Shown: positions 1-9,084, counted from the first letter of the stretch. The stretch is 64,000 bases of DNA from Edaphobacter modestus (GCF_004217555.1 NZ_SHKW01000001.1:4092001-4156000), one strand, 5' to 3'. The notes: generated by a model from the letters alone, not told the origin. A program made the numbers and translations.

Positions 1-804
1 CGGCGGCCCTCCTATATTCCCGCGACTACGTTGGCGCTGGCTATCCTGCAGGCGGCGGAAGATCAGGGTATGCAGCTCGATGGGGCAACCCCGGCGAAGC
101 CACAGACGAACAAGTTCGAGAAGACCGAGAAACTTCTCGGTTCGCTTCTGCGCGATTGCAGGGATGCGGGCGAACAGCGCAGGCGCCTGGAGAACTGGTT
201 CAATGAGTCGATGGAGCGCGTCTCGGGCTGGTACAAGCGCAAGTCGCATGCCTGGATCTGGATCTTCGGCGCGATTCTGTGCCTCCTGCTCAATGCGGAT
301 TCGATCTCGCTGAGCAAGCGGTTCTGGAACGATCAGACTCTGCGTGACGCCATCAGCGCCGAGGCTACCGAATACATCAAATCGACTCCGCGGGATCAGG
401 CGGTCGGAGACGACAAGGCAGAACTGGATCAGTCCCTTCATCGCATGAACCTGCTTCGCGAGCATCTGCCGGGAGTTCCGCTGGGTTGGTGCTTTGTCGA
501 TGCGAAGGCCGCACCGAAGCCTGAGGTAAAGGCTCCCATTCAGGCAGACGGTTTCAAGGCCAGTTGCTGGCCCGATCTCGTGCATCCCACCTCGTCGATG
601 ACTCAGGTCGCGCTTGCCGGTACCGATCCCCGCCTTGTCGATATCGGCGAATGGAGTTGGTGGCTTTGGAAGATCGTTGGACTTGCGGCAACCGTGCTGG
701 CGATCTCCCAGGGAGCACCCTTCTGGTTCGACCTTCTTCGGAAGGTGGTGAACCTGAGGCTTGCCGGGAACCCTCCCGCGCCAGCAGCCGAAGCGAAGAA
801 GTAA
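1..804 (+). CDS. C-terminal part of a membrane protein (5' end outside window)
   Basis: The frame is open to the first base of the window and reads through it without a convincing start; the first possible start, a TTG at 31, has no ribosome binding site. The gene therefore probably begins upstream. The visible part has one hydrophobic segment near residues 70-90 (WIWIFGAILCLLL), a soluble, probably extracytoplasmic stretch of about 120 residues, a second hydrophobic segment near the end (IVGLAATVLAISQGAPFWF), and an Ala/Pro tail. I do not recognise a named family. Two membrane segments around a loop would suit an inner-membrane protein of unknown role. It converges with the aldehyde dehydrogenase gene 7 bases away. 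Confidence 0.7.
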   Translation, partial: RRPSYIPATTLALAILQAAEDQGMQLDGATPAKPQTNKFEKTEKLLGSLLRDCRDAGEQRRRLENWFNESMERVSGWYKRKSHAWIWIFGAILCLLLNADSISLSKRFWNDQTLRDAISAEATEYIKSTPRDQAVGDDKAELDQSLHRMNLLREHLPGVPLGWCFVDAKAAPKPEVKAPIQADGFKASCWPDLVHPTSSMTQVALAGTDPRLVDIGEWSWWLWKIVGLAATVLAISQGAPFWFDLLRKVVNLRLAGNPPAPAAEAKK

Positions 805-811
805 GGTCGCT

Positions 812-2320
812 TCAGTCGATGTCGAACACGACACCTTGTGCCAGGGGCAGATCGCTTCCGTAGTTGATCGTGTTGGTGGCGCGGCGCATGTACTGCTTCC
901 ATGCATCGGAGCCCGACTCTCGCCCTCCGCCGGTCTCTTTTTCTCCACCAAAAGCGCCGCCGATCTCCGCGCCGGAGGTTCCGATATTTACGTTGGCAAT
1001 GCCGCAGTCGGAGCCTGCGACGGAAAGAAAGCGCTCCGCCTCGCGTATATCGGTGGTGAAGATGGAGGACGACAGGCCCTGCGGCACGTCGTTATGAAGG
1101 ACTATCGCCTCGTTGAGCTCCTTGTACCGAAGAACGTAGAGAATCGGTGCAAAGGTCTCGCGCCGTACGATCTCGCTTTGCTCCGCCATTTCAACCAGCG
1201 CAGGCCGCACATAGAAAGCATCCGGCCAGTTGGAGATCTCGACACGTTCGCCGCCGTGGATCACGGCGCCTGCAGAACGAGCTGTTTCAAGGGTCTTCTG
1301 CATGGCCTCAAAGGCACGTCGGTCGATCAACGGGCCTACCAGCGTGTTGGGCTCGCGTGGATCGCCGACCGTGACGGTGGCGAAGACCTTGCGGAGGCGC
1401 GAGACAAACGCGTCGCAGATCGATTCTTGCACGATCAGTCGGCGCAAGGTGGTACAGCGCTGTCCTGCTGTTCCCATCGCTGCAAACGCGACCGCCCGCA
1501 AGGTGAGGTCGAGATCGGCGGACGGGCAGACGATTGCCGCGTTGTTTCCACCCAGCTCCAGAATCGCGCGAGCGAAGCGTTGCGCCAGGCGCGGACCGAC
1601 GGCGCGACCCATCGCGGTCGAGCCTGTCGCTGAGAGCAGCGGAACCTGCGAAGACTCCACTAGCGCCTGACCGACCGCCGCATCACCAACAAGCAGCGTC
1701 GATAGATTTGCAGGAATGCCACCAACTTTTGCAGCCGCGCGCTCAAAGATTGCCTGGGTGGCCAGCGCCGTAAGTGGCGTCTTCTCCGATGGCTTCCACA
1801 CCACCGAGTTGCCACAGACGAGCGCGAGCGCAGCGTTCCAACTCCAAACCGCGACAGGGAAGTTGAATGCAGAGATGACGCCTGTAACTCCCAGAGGATG
1901 CCAGGTCTCCATCATGCGGTGATTGGGACGCTCTGAGGGAAGCGTAAGCCCCGTGAGCTGACGCGAGAGGCCAGCGGCGAAGGTGCAGATGTCGATCATC
2001 TCCTGCACCTCGCCGACACCCTCGGAGAGAATCTTTCCCGTCTCAAAGGTTACGAGACGTCCGAGTGTCTCGCGTTCGATACGCAGCTCGTCGCCAAGCT
2101 GTCGCACCAGCTCTCCGCGTCGTGGAGCAGGCACGCTGCGCCACTCGAGGAATGCCTTATGCGCGGCAGCAATGTTTTTCTCGGGAGTCTCCGTTACGCG
2201 AACGTTCGCAATGATCTCGCCGGTGATGGGTGAGGTGACGGCGAGCTGACCACCGGTAAATGTTCCGGGGGAGACGCCGAGGCCGGTAAGCAGATTGTGG
2301 ACTTCCTGCTGGATTTTCAT
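812..2320 (-). CDS. Aldehyde dehydrogenase, ALDH7 (aminoadipate-semialdehyde/antiquitin) type
   Basis: A full-length (502 aa) NAD(P)-dependent aldehyde dehydrogenase. Catalytic residues are visible: general base Glu255 in ELGGNNAAI and nucleophile Cys289 in GTAGQRCTT. The ELGGNNA form, the GQRCTTLRR context and the opening ...SPITGEIIANV... are typical of the ALDH7 branch, whose members oxidise alpha-aminoadipate semialdehyde (piperideine-6-carboxylate) in lysine catabolism. The lysine role is inferred from the family; no other lysine-degradation gene is in the window. It is the last gene of a minus-strand unit after the reductase gene (14-base gap) and the TetR gene. A different aldehyde substrate is possible. 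Confidence 0.9.
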   Translation of the reverse strand: MKIQQEVHNLLTGLGVSPGTFTGGQLAVTSPITGEIIANVRVTETPEKNIAAAHKAFLEWRSVPAPRRGELVRQLGDELRIERETLGRLVTFETGKILSEGVGEVQEMIDICTFAAGLSRQLTGLTLPSERPNHRMMETWHPLGVTGVISAFNFPVAVWSWNAALALVCGNSVVWKPSEKTPLTALATQAIFERAAAKVGGIPANLSTLLVGDAAVGQALVESSQVPLLSATGSTAMGRAVGPRLAQRFARAILELGGNNAAIVCPSADLDLTLRAVAFAAMGTAGQRCTTLRRLIVQESICDAFVSRLRKVFATVTVGDPREPNTLVGPLIDRRAFEAMQKTLETARSAGAVIHGGERVEISNWPDAFYVRPALVEMAEQSEIVRRETFAPILYVLRYKELNEAIVLHNDVPQGLSSSIFTTDIREAERFLSVAGSDCGIANVNIGTSGAEIGGAFGGEKETGGGRESGSDAWKQYMRRATNTINYGSDLPLAQGVVFDID

Positions 2321-2334
2321 GGGTCTCGGCTAGC

Positions 2335-3063
2335 CTAGAGCGTCGATGCGCTCTCTGGCAACCGGTGAGCATCTTCGGATGATGGCCAGGTCCCCGCCAG
2401 GGCTTTGATATCTCGGATCTCCAGCACCGATTTGGGATAGCCCTTAAGCACGCTGTTGATCATGGCCAGGCCCACCTCGCGCATGGTGCTCACGTGATTT
2501 GGGAACAACGCCCTCAGCACCGGATAGAGCCGGCCAATCGCACTGTAATAACCCTTGATGTTCTTCTGCCCATCTGTCGGCCTCATGAAACCGGGCCGCA
2601 AGTTGTACACCTTTTCGAATCCGCATCCCATCAGCGCATTCTCGGCCTTTCCCTTCACACGGGCCCACATGATGCGACCTTTCTCGGAGCTGTCGGTATG
2701 ACTGCCGGATACATGGCTGAAGATCATCTGCGGGTTGAGGCCTGCCAGCGTCTGGGCGAAGTGGAGCGGGATGTCGTACGTGATGCGGGTATATTCTGCC
2801 TCACTCATTCCACTCGAACTGATCCCGGCGCAATAAAAGCACGCATCGTATCCGGTAAGTTGATCTGTTACTCGCTCCAGGTGAAGAAAGTCAGGCACGA
2901 TGCACTCCCGCAGCCTGGGGTGCTTCGCATGGTAGGGCTTGCGCCCCACCACAAGAACCTGTTCGATCGCTGGATGTTCCAGGCATTCCAGCAGGACGCC
3001 CTCACCGACCATGCCGGTGGCGCCTGTAAGGATGACTTTGATCTTTGTGCCGTTAGCGTCCAT
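2335..3063 (-). CDS. NAD(P)-binding SDR-type epimerase/reductase
   Basis: An atypical short-chain dehydrogenase-like protein of about 240 residues. The N-terminal Rossmann signature GATGMVGEGV follows a hydrophobic beta strand (KVILTGATG), and CFYCAGIS marks the next cofactor-binding strand. The usual YxxxK catalytic pair is not evident, so it belongs with NAD(P)H-binding epimerase-like proteins rather than classical SDRs. I prefer the ATG at 3063, preceded by GGAG at 8 bases, over an ATG at 3087 with no such site. It lies between the TetR gene and the aldehyde dehydrogenase gene, so it is probably co-regulated with the latter. Substrate unknown. Confidence 0.85.
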   Translation of the reverse strand: MDANGTKIKVILTGATGMVGEGVLLECLEHPAIEQVLVVGRKPYHAKHPRLRECIVPDFLHLERVTDQLTGYDACFYCAGISSSGMSEAEYTRITYDIPLHFAQTLAGLNPQMIFSHVSGSHTDSSEKGRIMWARVKGKAENALMGCGFEKVYNLRPGFMRPTDGQKNIKGYYSAIGRLYPVLRALFPNHVSTMREVGLAMINSVLKGYPKSVLEIRDIKALAGTWPSSEDAHRLPESASTL

Positions 3064-3110
3064 CGAAGTCGCTCCACGTGATGCCATGCAAGGATTTTAC
3101 ACGAATAAAC

Positions 3111-3120
3111 CGAACGTTCG
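3111..3120. promoter_or_regulatory. Palindrome CGAACGTTCG, candidate TetR operator
   Basis: A perfect 10-base palindrome in the 59-base gap between the TetR gene's stop and the reductase gene's start. GAACGTTC cores are common in operators of TetR-family repressors. Its place just upstream of the first structural gene suggests local control; binding is inferred. Confidence 0.45.
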
Positions 3121-3122
3121 TT

Positions 3123-3707
3123 CTAGTCGGACGCCTTGATGGCTTCCCACACCTTCTCCGCGACGTCTCGCATCACCTTGGGTGATAGCTTTCGGGGTTG
3201 CCTGGCGAGCCGTGCCACCACGCCAAAGGTCAGCTCCTGGATCACCTCCGGTGGCAGCTCGTTCAGTACGCCGCCCTTCGATCGACTCCTGAACCGGCGT
3301 TCGAACCCGATCTTTTCCTTGTCGGGCCGCGCGGCCGAGTCGGGATGGCAGACAAAGCCCGCGGTCTCGTACTGATCGAGAAAGCGCATCTCTTTCAGGT
3401 GCTTGCGATAAAAGTGGTATCCATTGGTCCACACCTGGAGGAAGGCTTCCTTCGCCTCCATCTCAGGCGAGTAGCCCTCGAGAAGGCTGGTCCGCTTCAG
3501 CGCGCGGACGCGTTCGTAGAGAGCCTGGATAATCTCTTCCTTGCTCTGGAAGTAGTGATAGATGACCCCCGCGCTCGCCCCGGAGCGCTCTATGATGAGC
3601 GACATGGGAGCTTCGTGGAAGCCTCTCTCCACCACGACATCGAGCATTGCGTCGAGGATAGCGTCCCGCTTGTTCGTCTTTTTTCTCACGGGGTGCACGG
3701 GTTCCAT
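3123..3707 (-). CDS. TetR/AcrR family transcriptional regulator
   Basis: The N-terminal third is a standard TetR helix-turn-helix: RDAILDAMLDVVVERGF, then MSLIIERSGASAGVIYHYF and QSKEEIIQALY. The remaining 130 or so residues form the ligand-binding and dimerisation domain and carry no family-specific signature. Length (194 aa) is normal. It is the first gene of the unit with the reductase and ALDH genes, and the palindrome just after its stop codon is a natural operator candidate. Such regulators usually repress their own cluster until a small, often hydrophobic, ligand binds; the ligand here is unknown. The upstream region is shared with the divergent frr gene (132 bases). Confidence 0.92.
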   Translation of the reverse strand: MEPVHPVRKKTNKRDAILDAMLDVVVERGFHEAPMSLIIERSGASAGVIYHYFQSKEEIIQALYERVRALKRTSLLEGYSPEMEAKEAFLQVWTNGYHFYRKHLKEMRFLDQYETAGFVCHPDSAARPDKEKIGFERRFRSRSKGGVLNELPPEVIQELTFGVVARLARQPRKLSPKVMRDVAEKVWEAIKASD

Positions 3708-3839
3708 TCTTTCACGCGGGGCGTAGCGGATTGGTTCCCGAACTGTACCGGCGAGCTATTGGATCGACGTGATGCTCAATCGCCGGGGTTTTCCGATAGA
3801 ATTTTCGTTGGCGCAACAGCGCATGAGGACAGAAGCGTT

Positions 3840-4424
3840 ATGGCATCCGCGATGGCAGGCATCGAAGCGTTAAAGGGAACCCACCAGGAGTTGAAGTCCA
3901 GAATGGAGAAGTCAGTGGACGACTTCCGGGCACATCTGGCCTCGACCCGCACGGGTCGCGCGAACGTTCACATGCTCGATCAGGTGAAGGTGGACTATTA
4001 CGGCACCGACACGCCGGTCTCCCAACTTGGCCAGATCAGCACGCCCGAACCGACGCTGATCCTGGTGCAGCCGTACGAAAAGGCGATGGTCTCGGCCATC
4101 GAAAAGGCCATTCGCACTTCAAGCAACGGCCTCAACCCGATGTCCGATGGAACTGCCGTGCGCGTTCCTGTTCCTCCGATGACGGAAGAGCGCCGCCGCG
4201 AGGTGGTCAAGCAGCTCAACAAGACGCTTGAGGACCACAAGACAGCGATCCGCAACATCCGCCGTGACGGCAACGAACAGATCAAGAAGGCCGCGAAGGA
4301 CAAACTGATCTCAGCCGACGACGAGAAGCGGGCCAACGAAGAGGTTCAGCAGCTTACCGACGCCGAGATCAAGCGGATCGAGGAGCTCTTCAAGGCGAAG
4401 GAAAAGGAAGTAATGACGGTCTGA
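3840..4424 (+). CDS. frr: Ribosome recycling factor
   Basis: RRF (194 aa) splits post-termination ribosomes together with EF-G. The family signatures are intact: STRTGRANVHMLDQVKVDYYGT near the N-terminus, PVSQLGQISTPEPTLILVQPY, LNPMSDGTAVRVPVPPMTEERRREVVK and the C-terminal helix with RRDGNEQIKKAAKD. The frame is open some 640 bases further upstream over the divergent TetR gene, but the family N-terminus fixes the ATG at 3840; GAGG lies about 11 bases before it. Unlike many genomes, frr is not preceded here by pyrH or tsf. A strong terminator follows. Confidence 0.97.
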   Translation: MASAMAGIEALKGTHQELKSRMEKSVDDFRAHLASTRTGRANVHMLDQVKVDYYGTDTPVSQLGQISTPEPTLILVQPYEKAMVSAIEKAIRTSSNGLNPMSDGTAVRVPVPPMTEERRREVVKQLNKTLEDHKTAIRNIRRDGNEQIKKAAKDKLISADDEKRANEEVQQLTDAEIKRIEELFKAKEKEVMTV

Positions 4425-4446
4425 ACTTCCGTCAAGAAGATACCTG

Positions 4447-4484
4447 GGCCGTCGGGATGACTCCGGCGGCCTTCTTCTTCTTTT
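4447..4484 (+). terminator. Rho-independent terminator of frr
   Basis: GGCCGTCGG pairs with CCGGCGGCC (one G-T pair) across a short loop and is followed directly by the pyrimidine tract TTCTTCTTCTTTT. It lies 22 bases after the frr stop. Confidence 0.85.
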
Positions 4485-4489
4485 AAGGA

Positions 4490-4954
4490 TCACCCTGTCG
4501 TGTGGTCGACCACGATCTTCCATCCCTTGGCGGTCTTTTCCAGCACCAGCGAAAAGATGCCCTCGGCGTTGCCGCCGTCTTTTTTCCCGCGTTCGAGGGT
4601 GTAGCGTCCGATGACGACAGCGAAGCGTTCGTCGAGGGGATGGACCTCGAGATCGGAGTAGGAAAGAGTTCCCATGGCAGCTTTATTGGGATAGTTGCGC
4701 CGGTAAGCCTCCAGCAACCCGGCAAAGCCACGATTGATAGAGGTTGTGATGAAGAGTGTGTCGGGCGAGTCGTTGTAAGCCTGAGCGAAGGCCTCGAGGT
4801 CGCCACGGTTCCATGCCTCCTCCTGCGCCACCAGAACCTTGATGACGTCGAGGTGCTGCTGCGGGACGGTGGTCAGAGTTTGCTGGGAGTCAGAGAGAGG
4901 CGCGACAAAAAAAACTGCAATCAGAACTAGAGCGAGGCGTAAGCGGAGCGCCAC
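4490..4954 (-). CDS. Secreted NTF2-like (SnoaL/DUF4440-type) protein
   Basis: A 154-residue protein with a signal peptide (ALRLRLALVLIAVFFVAPLSDS) and one NTF2-like cone fold: IKVLVAQEEAWNRGDLEAFAQAY, FAGLLEAYRRNYPNKAAMGTLSYSDLEV, and closing strands AVVIGRYTLERG and FSLVLEKTAKGWKIVVDHTT. The AWNRGDLEAF helix and the GWKIVVDHT ending are typical of DUF4440/SgcJ proteins. These are small-molecule-binding or enzyme folds with no predictable substrate. The start is GTG at 4954, set by GAGGTGAT just upstream. It converges with frr on the frr terminator. Confidence 0.85.
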   Translation of the reverse strand: MALRLRLALVLIAVFFVAPLSDSQQTLTTVPQQHLDVIKVLVAQEEAWNRGDLEAFAQAYNDSPDTLFITTSINRGFAGLLEAYRRNYPNKAAMGTLSYSDLEVHPLDERFAVVIGRYTLERGKKDGGNAEGIFSLVLEKTAKGWKIVVDHTTG

Positions 4955-4998
4955 GGGATCACCTCAAGGAGAACTCGAGTCCACTTTAGCAAACAACC

Positions 4999-5616
4999 TC
5001 AGTGGCTATGGTTTTCGCGTGCGAGTTCGGAGGCGTAGCTGTCCGAACGTGCGGTCGGGACGATCCAGATAATCGTAACCAGCGTGATGACTCCCAGTGC
5101 GATGTGGGGATGGAAGTGAGCCAGCGGAATCGCCGCGACATAAAGCACGAGGCTGGCGATATGCTTGCGCTGGGTTGCCGTGTCCTCGGGGCTCAGGTCG
5201 CCAGTCAGCCGCAGAAGCCGCTCTATCGCCAGGCGCAGCAAAAAGAACCAGAGCGCGGTGAAGATCATCGATGCGGCGTAGAGCGCCACCGAAAACGAGT
5301 CCGAATGTTTCTCGATGACATAGGCGGTGAAGAAGGGAAGCAGCGAGGCGGAGAAGAGAAATCCCAGGTTCGCGTAGAGCACGCGGTGATCGCACTCTTT
5401 CACGCGGCGGATCATGTGGTGATGATTCACCCAATAGATGCTGGTAAACGTGAAAGATAGCAGATAGATGAACAAGATGGGCGGGATCGAGAGAAGTCCC
5501 GCCATGCCGTCTCCGTGCGGGACCTTCAGTTCCAGCACCATGATGGTGATCACCACGGCCAGCACACCGTCGGAGAAGGCCTCGAGGCGGGTTGTTGGAT
5601 AACGTTTTTCTGCCAT
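4999..5616 (-). CDS. TMEM175-family potassium channel-like membrane protein (DUF1211)
   Basis: A 205-residue integral membrane protein with about six hydrophobic segments. Its first helix carries the hallmark RLEAFSDGVLAVVITIMVLEL: the Arg...PheSerAspGly motif that defines the TMEM175/DUF1211 family. Bacterial members have a single six-helix unit, which this length matches, and known relatives are K+-permeable leak channels. The second signature region, YWVNHHHMI, follows helix 2. It is divergent from the molybdopterin oxidoreductase gene with 54 bases between them. Ion selectivity of this protein is inferred from the family. Confidence 0.88.
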   Translation of the reverse strand: MAEKRYPTTRLEAFSDGVLAVVITIMVLELKVPHGDGMAGLLSIPPILFIYLLSFTFTSIYWVNHHHMIRRVKECDHRVLYANLGFLFSASLLPFFTAYVIEKHSDSFSVALYAASMIFTALWFFLLRLAIERLLRLTGDLSPEDTATQRKHIASLVLYVAAIPLAHFHPHIALGVITLVTIIWIVPTARSDSYASELARENHSH

Positions 5617-5670
5617 GGGCGGTGACGAAGCGCACTCTCAGGGGAATCGTAGCAGGCATAGAATAGATTC

Positions 5671-7815
5671 ATGCCTGATAACCCGGCTACCCACGTGGTT
5701 CACGCAGTCTGCTCGCACGATTGTCCGGACTCGTGTGGAGTGCTGGTGACGGTCGACGAAGCCTCCGGACGCGCAACGAAAGTGCAGGGCGATCCCTCGC
5801 ATCCGGTCACGCGCGGCTTTCTGTGCGGCAAGGTGGCGAAGTATCTCGATCGTGTCTATTCGCCTGATCGCCTGCTGTATCCCATGCGCCGCCGGGCCGG
5901 TGTTGCCAAAGGTTCCCTGCCACAGGGGCGGGAGACCGAGGCCTTTGAGCGAATCACGTGGGATGAGGCTCTCGACGAGGTTGCTTCACGGCTGAAGGCA
6001 ATTGCTGCCGAGCATGGACCGGAGAGCATTCTTCCCTACAGCTACGCCGGGACCATCGGCCAGTTGGGCTACGGCTCGATGGATCGCCGGTTCTTCCATC
6101 GGCTGGGGGCGTCGCAGCTTGACCGGACCATCTGCTCCTCTGCCGGGGGCGCTGCGCTGATGAGCGTCTACGGTGTGCGGGTGGGAACGGCGCCGGAGGA
6201 CTTCGCGCACGCGGGACTCATTCTCGCGTGGGGCGCAAATATTCACGGCAACAATATCCACCTGTGGCCCTTCATCGAAGAGGCGCGTCGGCACGGTGCG
6301 CGGCTGGTCGTTATCGACCCCTATAAAACCCGCACGGCGGCGCTTGCCGACGAACATCTCGCAATTCATCCGGGAACCGATACGGCGCTGGCCCTGGGGT
6401 TGATGCACGTTATTCTGCGCGAAGGTCTCGAAGACACGGACTACGTCGAGCGGTGCACGCACGGCCTCGCGGAGCTGAAGGCTCACGCGCTGCGGCTCGA
6501 GCATGCGCCCGAAGCGGTTGCAAAAGCGACAGGAATCGACGCCGCCACGATTGAGCGGCTGGCGCGACATTACGCGCAGGCTGGTCGCAACGGTCGGCGA
6601 CCGGCGGCCATCCGGCTGAACTATGGAATTCAGCGCAGCGAAAACGGCGGCACTGCGGCACGCGCGGTGGCGATGCTCCCACTCCTTACCGGCGCGTGGC
6701 GCTACACCGGCGGCGGCCTGCAGCTTTCGACCTCGGGCTCGTTCCCGTTCCAGTCTGCTGCGTTGCAGATGCCGGAGCTGATGCAGGCCAGCCCGCTGGC
6801 CCGGGCCGCCCGTGTCGTCAATATGAGCCGGTTGGGCGAAGCTCTCGCTGCGGCGGATGCAGGCGTGGGCGGACCTCCGGTGAAGGCTCTCTTCGTCTAC
6901 AACTCGAATCCCGCGGCGGTCGCGCCGAACCAGAACGATGTCTTACGCGGAATGCGCCGAGACGATCTGTTTACCGTGGTCCACGAGCAGTTCTTTACCG
7001 ACACAACTGACTATGCGGATATCGTTCTTCCGGCTCCGACCTTTCTCGAGACCAAGGACGTGCAGGGGGCCTACGGGCATCACTTCGTGCAGATCTCACA
7101 ACAGGCGATCTCCCCACTGGGCGAAGCTCGGAACAATGTTCGACTCTTCGGGGAGCTGGGGCGCAGGATGGGCTTTCCGGAAGCATGCTTCGACGACCGC
7201 GAAGACGAGCTGATCGATCAGGCGCTCACCACCGACGATCCGAGATTCGAGGGCATTACCCGCGAACGCCTGGAGCGTGAAGGCCACGTTCGGATCACGA
7301 TGCCGGTAGATCGCCATGGGGCCGTCCTTCCATTTTCGGTGCCGGAGTGGTTTCGCACTCCCTCGGGCAGGGGTGAACTGACGCCGGTACCGGTGTTTCA
7401 CGCTCCAACAGAGTCACGCGCCAATGCCGCGGACTATCCACTCGAATTCCTTCCTCGCAAGGCCGACAACTACATGAACTCGACCTTTGCGAACATTCCC
7501 GTTCATCAGCGCATGGAGGCGAAGACCGCGGGCCTGCTTGAGATGCATGCCTCGGATGCGGTTCCACGTGGCATCGCGAATGGGGATGAAGTCGAGGTCT
7601 TCAACTCACGCGGCAGCGTTAAGTTACGTGCGCATGTAGACGGCCATGTGGGTGCAGGGGTGGTTGCGGCGAGGCTGGAATGGAATAAGCTGACTCGCGA
7701 TGGCTCAAACATCAATGCTCTGACCAGTGAACGGCTCACGGATATCGGTGGGGGAGCGACGTTCTATTCCACGCTGGTCGAGGTCCGCAAGGTCCACGCC
7801 GCTCCCGGCGAATAG
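5671..7815 (+). CDS. Molybdopterin (bis-MGD) oxidoreductase with 4Fe-4S cluster
   Basis: A 714-residue member of the DMSO reductase/formate dehydrogenase superfamily. Cys14, Cys18, Cys22 and Cys52 (CSHDCPDSC...FLCGK) form the N-terminal 4Fe-4S site. The molybdopterin domains follow (YAGTIGQLGYG, ILAWGANIHGNNIH, VVIDPYKTRTAALAD), and the C-terminal dinucleotide-binding domain begins near DYPLEFLPRKADNYMNSTFAN. No twin-arginine signal is present, so it is probably cytoplasmic. No electron-transfer or membrane subunit is adjacent, so it resembles the soluble single-subunit 'anaerobic dehydrogenase' type of unknown substrate. The threonine dehydratase gene follows 74 bases later on the same strand. 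Confidence 0.93.
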   Translation: MPDNPATHVVHAVCSHDCPDSCGVLVTVDEASGRATKVQGDPSHPVTRGFLCGKVAKYLDRVYSPDRLLYPMRRRAGVAKGSLPQGRETEAFERITWDEALDEVASRLKAIAAEHGPESILPYSYAGTIGQLGYGSMDRRFFHRLGASQLDRTICSSAGGAALMSVYGVRVGTAPEDFAHAGLILAWGANIHGNNIHLWPFIEEARRHGARLVVIDPYKTRTAALADEHLAIHPGTDTALALGLMHVILREGLEDTDYVERCTHGLAELKAHALRLEHAPEAVAKATGIDAATIERLARHYAQAGRNGRRPAAIRLNYGIQRSENGGTAARAVAMLPLLTGAWRYTGGGLQLSTSGSFPFQSAALQMPELMQASPLARAARVVNMSRLGEALAAADAGVGGPPVKALFVYNSNPAAVAPNQNDVLRGMRRDDLFTVVHEQFFTDTTDYADIVLPAPTFLETKDVQGAYGHHFVQISQQAISPLGEARNNVRLFGELGRRMGFPEACFDDREDELIDQALTTDDPRFEGITRERLEREGHVRITMPVDRHGAVLPFSVPEWFRTPSGRGELTPVPVFHAPTESRANAADYPLEFLPRKADNYMNSTFANIPVHQRMEAKTAGLLEMHASDAVPRGIANGDEVEVFNSRGSVKLRAHVDGHVGAGVVAARLEWNKLTRDGSNINALTSERLTDIGGGATFYSTLVEVRKVHAAPGE

Positions 7816-7889
7816 CCTACACTTTCGAAGCTGCCGCTCGATCCACCGCATCTCATCGTCATCCCATCGATGTTTGGAGTGAACCTCGC

Positions 7890-8897
7890 ATGAACCATGG
7901 ATTGCCCGGACTTGAAGAGATCCGTCAGGCCGCCGAGCTGGTGTACGAAACGATGCCGCCGACTCCGCAGTACAAATGGCCTCTGCTAAGTGCGCGCGCA
8001 GGGGCGGAGGTGTGGGTCAAGCACGAGAACCATTCTCCGGTGGGCGCATTCAAGATTCGCGGCGGGCTGGTCTATATGGATTGGCTGAAGCGCAGCCACC
8101 CTGAAGTGACAACCGTGGTGACCGCCACGCGCGGCAATCATGGGCAATCGATCGCGCTGGCTGCCACCAGGAGCGGCATTCGCCCCGTCATCGTTGTACC
8201 CCGGGGCAATAGTATTGAGAAAAATCGTGCCATGCGCGAGCTGGGTGCTGAGTTGATCGAGGAGGGCGACGACTTTCAAGCGGCCCTGGAGCACGCGACG
8301 AAGCTCGAACAGGAGAATGGCTGGCACTGGGTTCCGAGCTACCACCCTCTATTGGTCACGGGAGTTGCGACTGCGGCGCTTGAGTTTCTGTCTGCTGTTC
8401 CTGAGCTCGACAATCTGTATGTTCCTATCGGCATGGGCTCGGGGATCAGCGGCATGATTGCGGTGAGGGATGCCCTCGGCCTCAAGACCCGAATCGTCGG
8501 GGTCATCTCGAAGCATGCTCCGGCCTTTGCGCTGTCGCTGGCGGCTGGATCTGTGGTTGAGCACCCGGCGGCGACGCGTATTGCGGACGGGGTCGCCTGC
8601 AGGAAGCCAACGGATACGGCCATCGAAGTGGTTCGGGCAGGCGCGGACCGCATACTCCAGGTTGACGACGACGAGGTAGAGGCAGCGATGAGATTTTACT
8701 TTTCCGATACCCACAACCTCGCCGAAGGTGCAGGTGCAGTGGGGCTGGCAGGGTTGTTGCAGGATCGCCCGCGGGGCGGGTCCCGGGTGGGCACCGTCCT
8801 GGGCGGAGGTAATGTGGACAGCGACGTCTTCGCCAAGGTGCTCCATCGAGCAGAAGGAGCGGCTGAGAGCGGCATTTCTGCTCTCGCCGCCGGGTGA
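7890..8897 (+). CDS. Threonine/serine dehydratase (PLP-dependent)
   Basis: A 335-residue fold-type II PLP enzyme. The cofactor lysine is Lys55 in HENHSPVGAFKIRGG, and TATRGNHGQSIALAA supplies the Asn loop next to PLP. The glycine-rich phosphate cup is GMGSGISGMI. There is no C-terminal ACT regulatory domain, which points to the short catabolic-type threonine ammonia-lyase (threonine to 2-oxobutanoate) rather than feedback-controlled biosynthetic IlvA. Serine or 3-hydroxyaspartate as substrate cannot be excluded. It may be co-transcribed with the preceding oxidoreductase gene. Confidence 0.9.
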   Translation: MNHGLPGLEEIRQAAELVYETMPPTPQYKWPLLSARAGAEVWVKHENHSPVGAFKIRGGLVYMDWLKRSHPEVTTVVTATRGNHGQSIALAATRSGIRPVIVVPRGNSIEKNRAMRELGAELIEEGDDFQAALEHATKLEQENGWHWVPSYHPLLVTGVATAALEFLSAVPELDNLYVPIGMGSGISGMIAVRDALGLKTRIVGVISKHAPAFALSLAAGSVVEHPAATRIADGVACRKPTDTAIEVVRAGADRILQVDDDEVEAAMRFYFSDTHNLAEGAGAVGLAGLLQDRPRGGSRVGTVLGGGNVDSDVFAKVLHRAEGAAESGISALAAG

Positions 8898-9084
8898 ACC
8901 GGGCGAAGTGAATGAGAAAACGATGGTTCGCTTTTTCGAAAGCTGGTTCGGAACTCGCTAAGGCGCCTTGCGCTCCCATATAATCGAGACTCCCCTTCAG
9001 GAACCCGTCGGGGCACGATTTCCAAGCAGTGAGGGTGTGCGTATCTTTACCGTAGATCGAGAGAGCGGAAGCTCCCTGAAGAGT

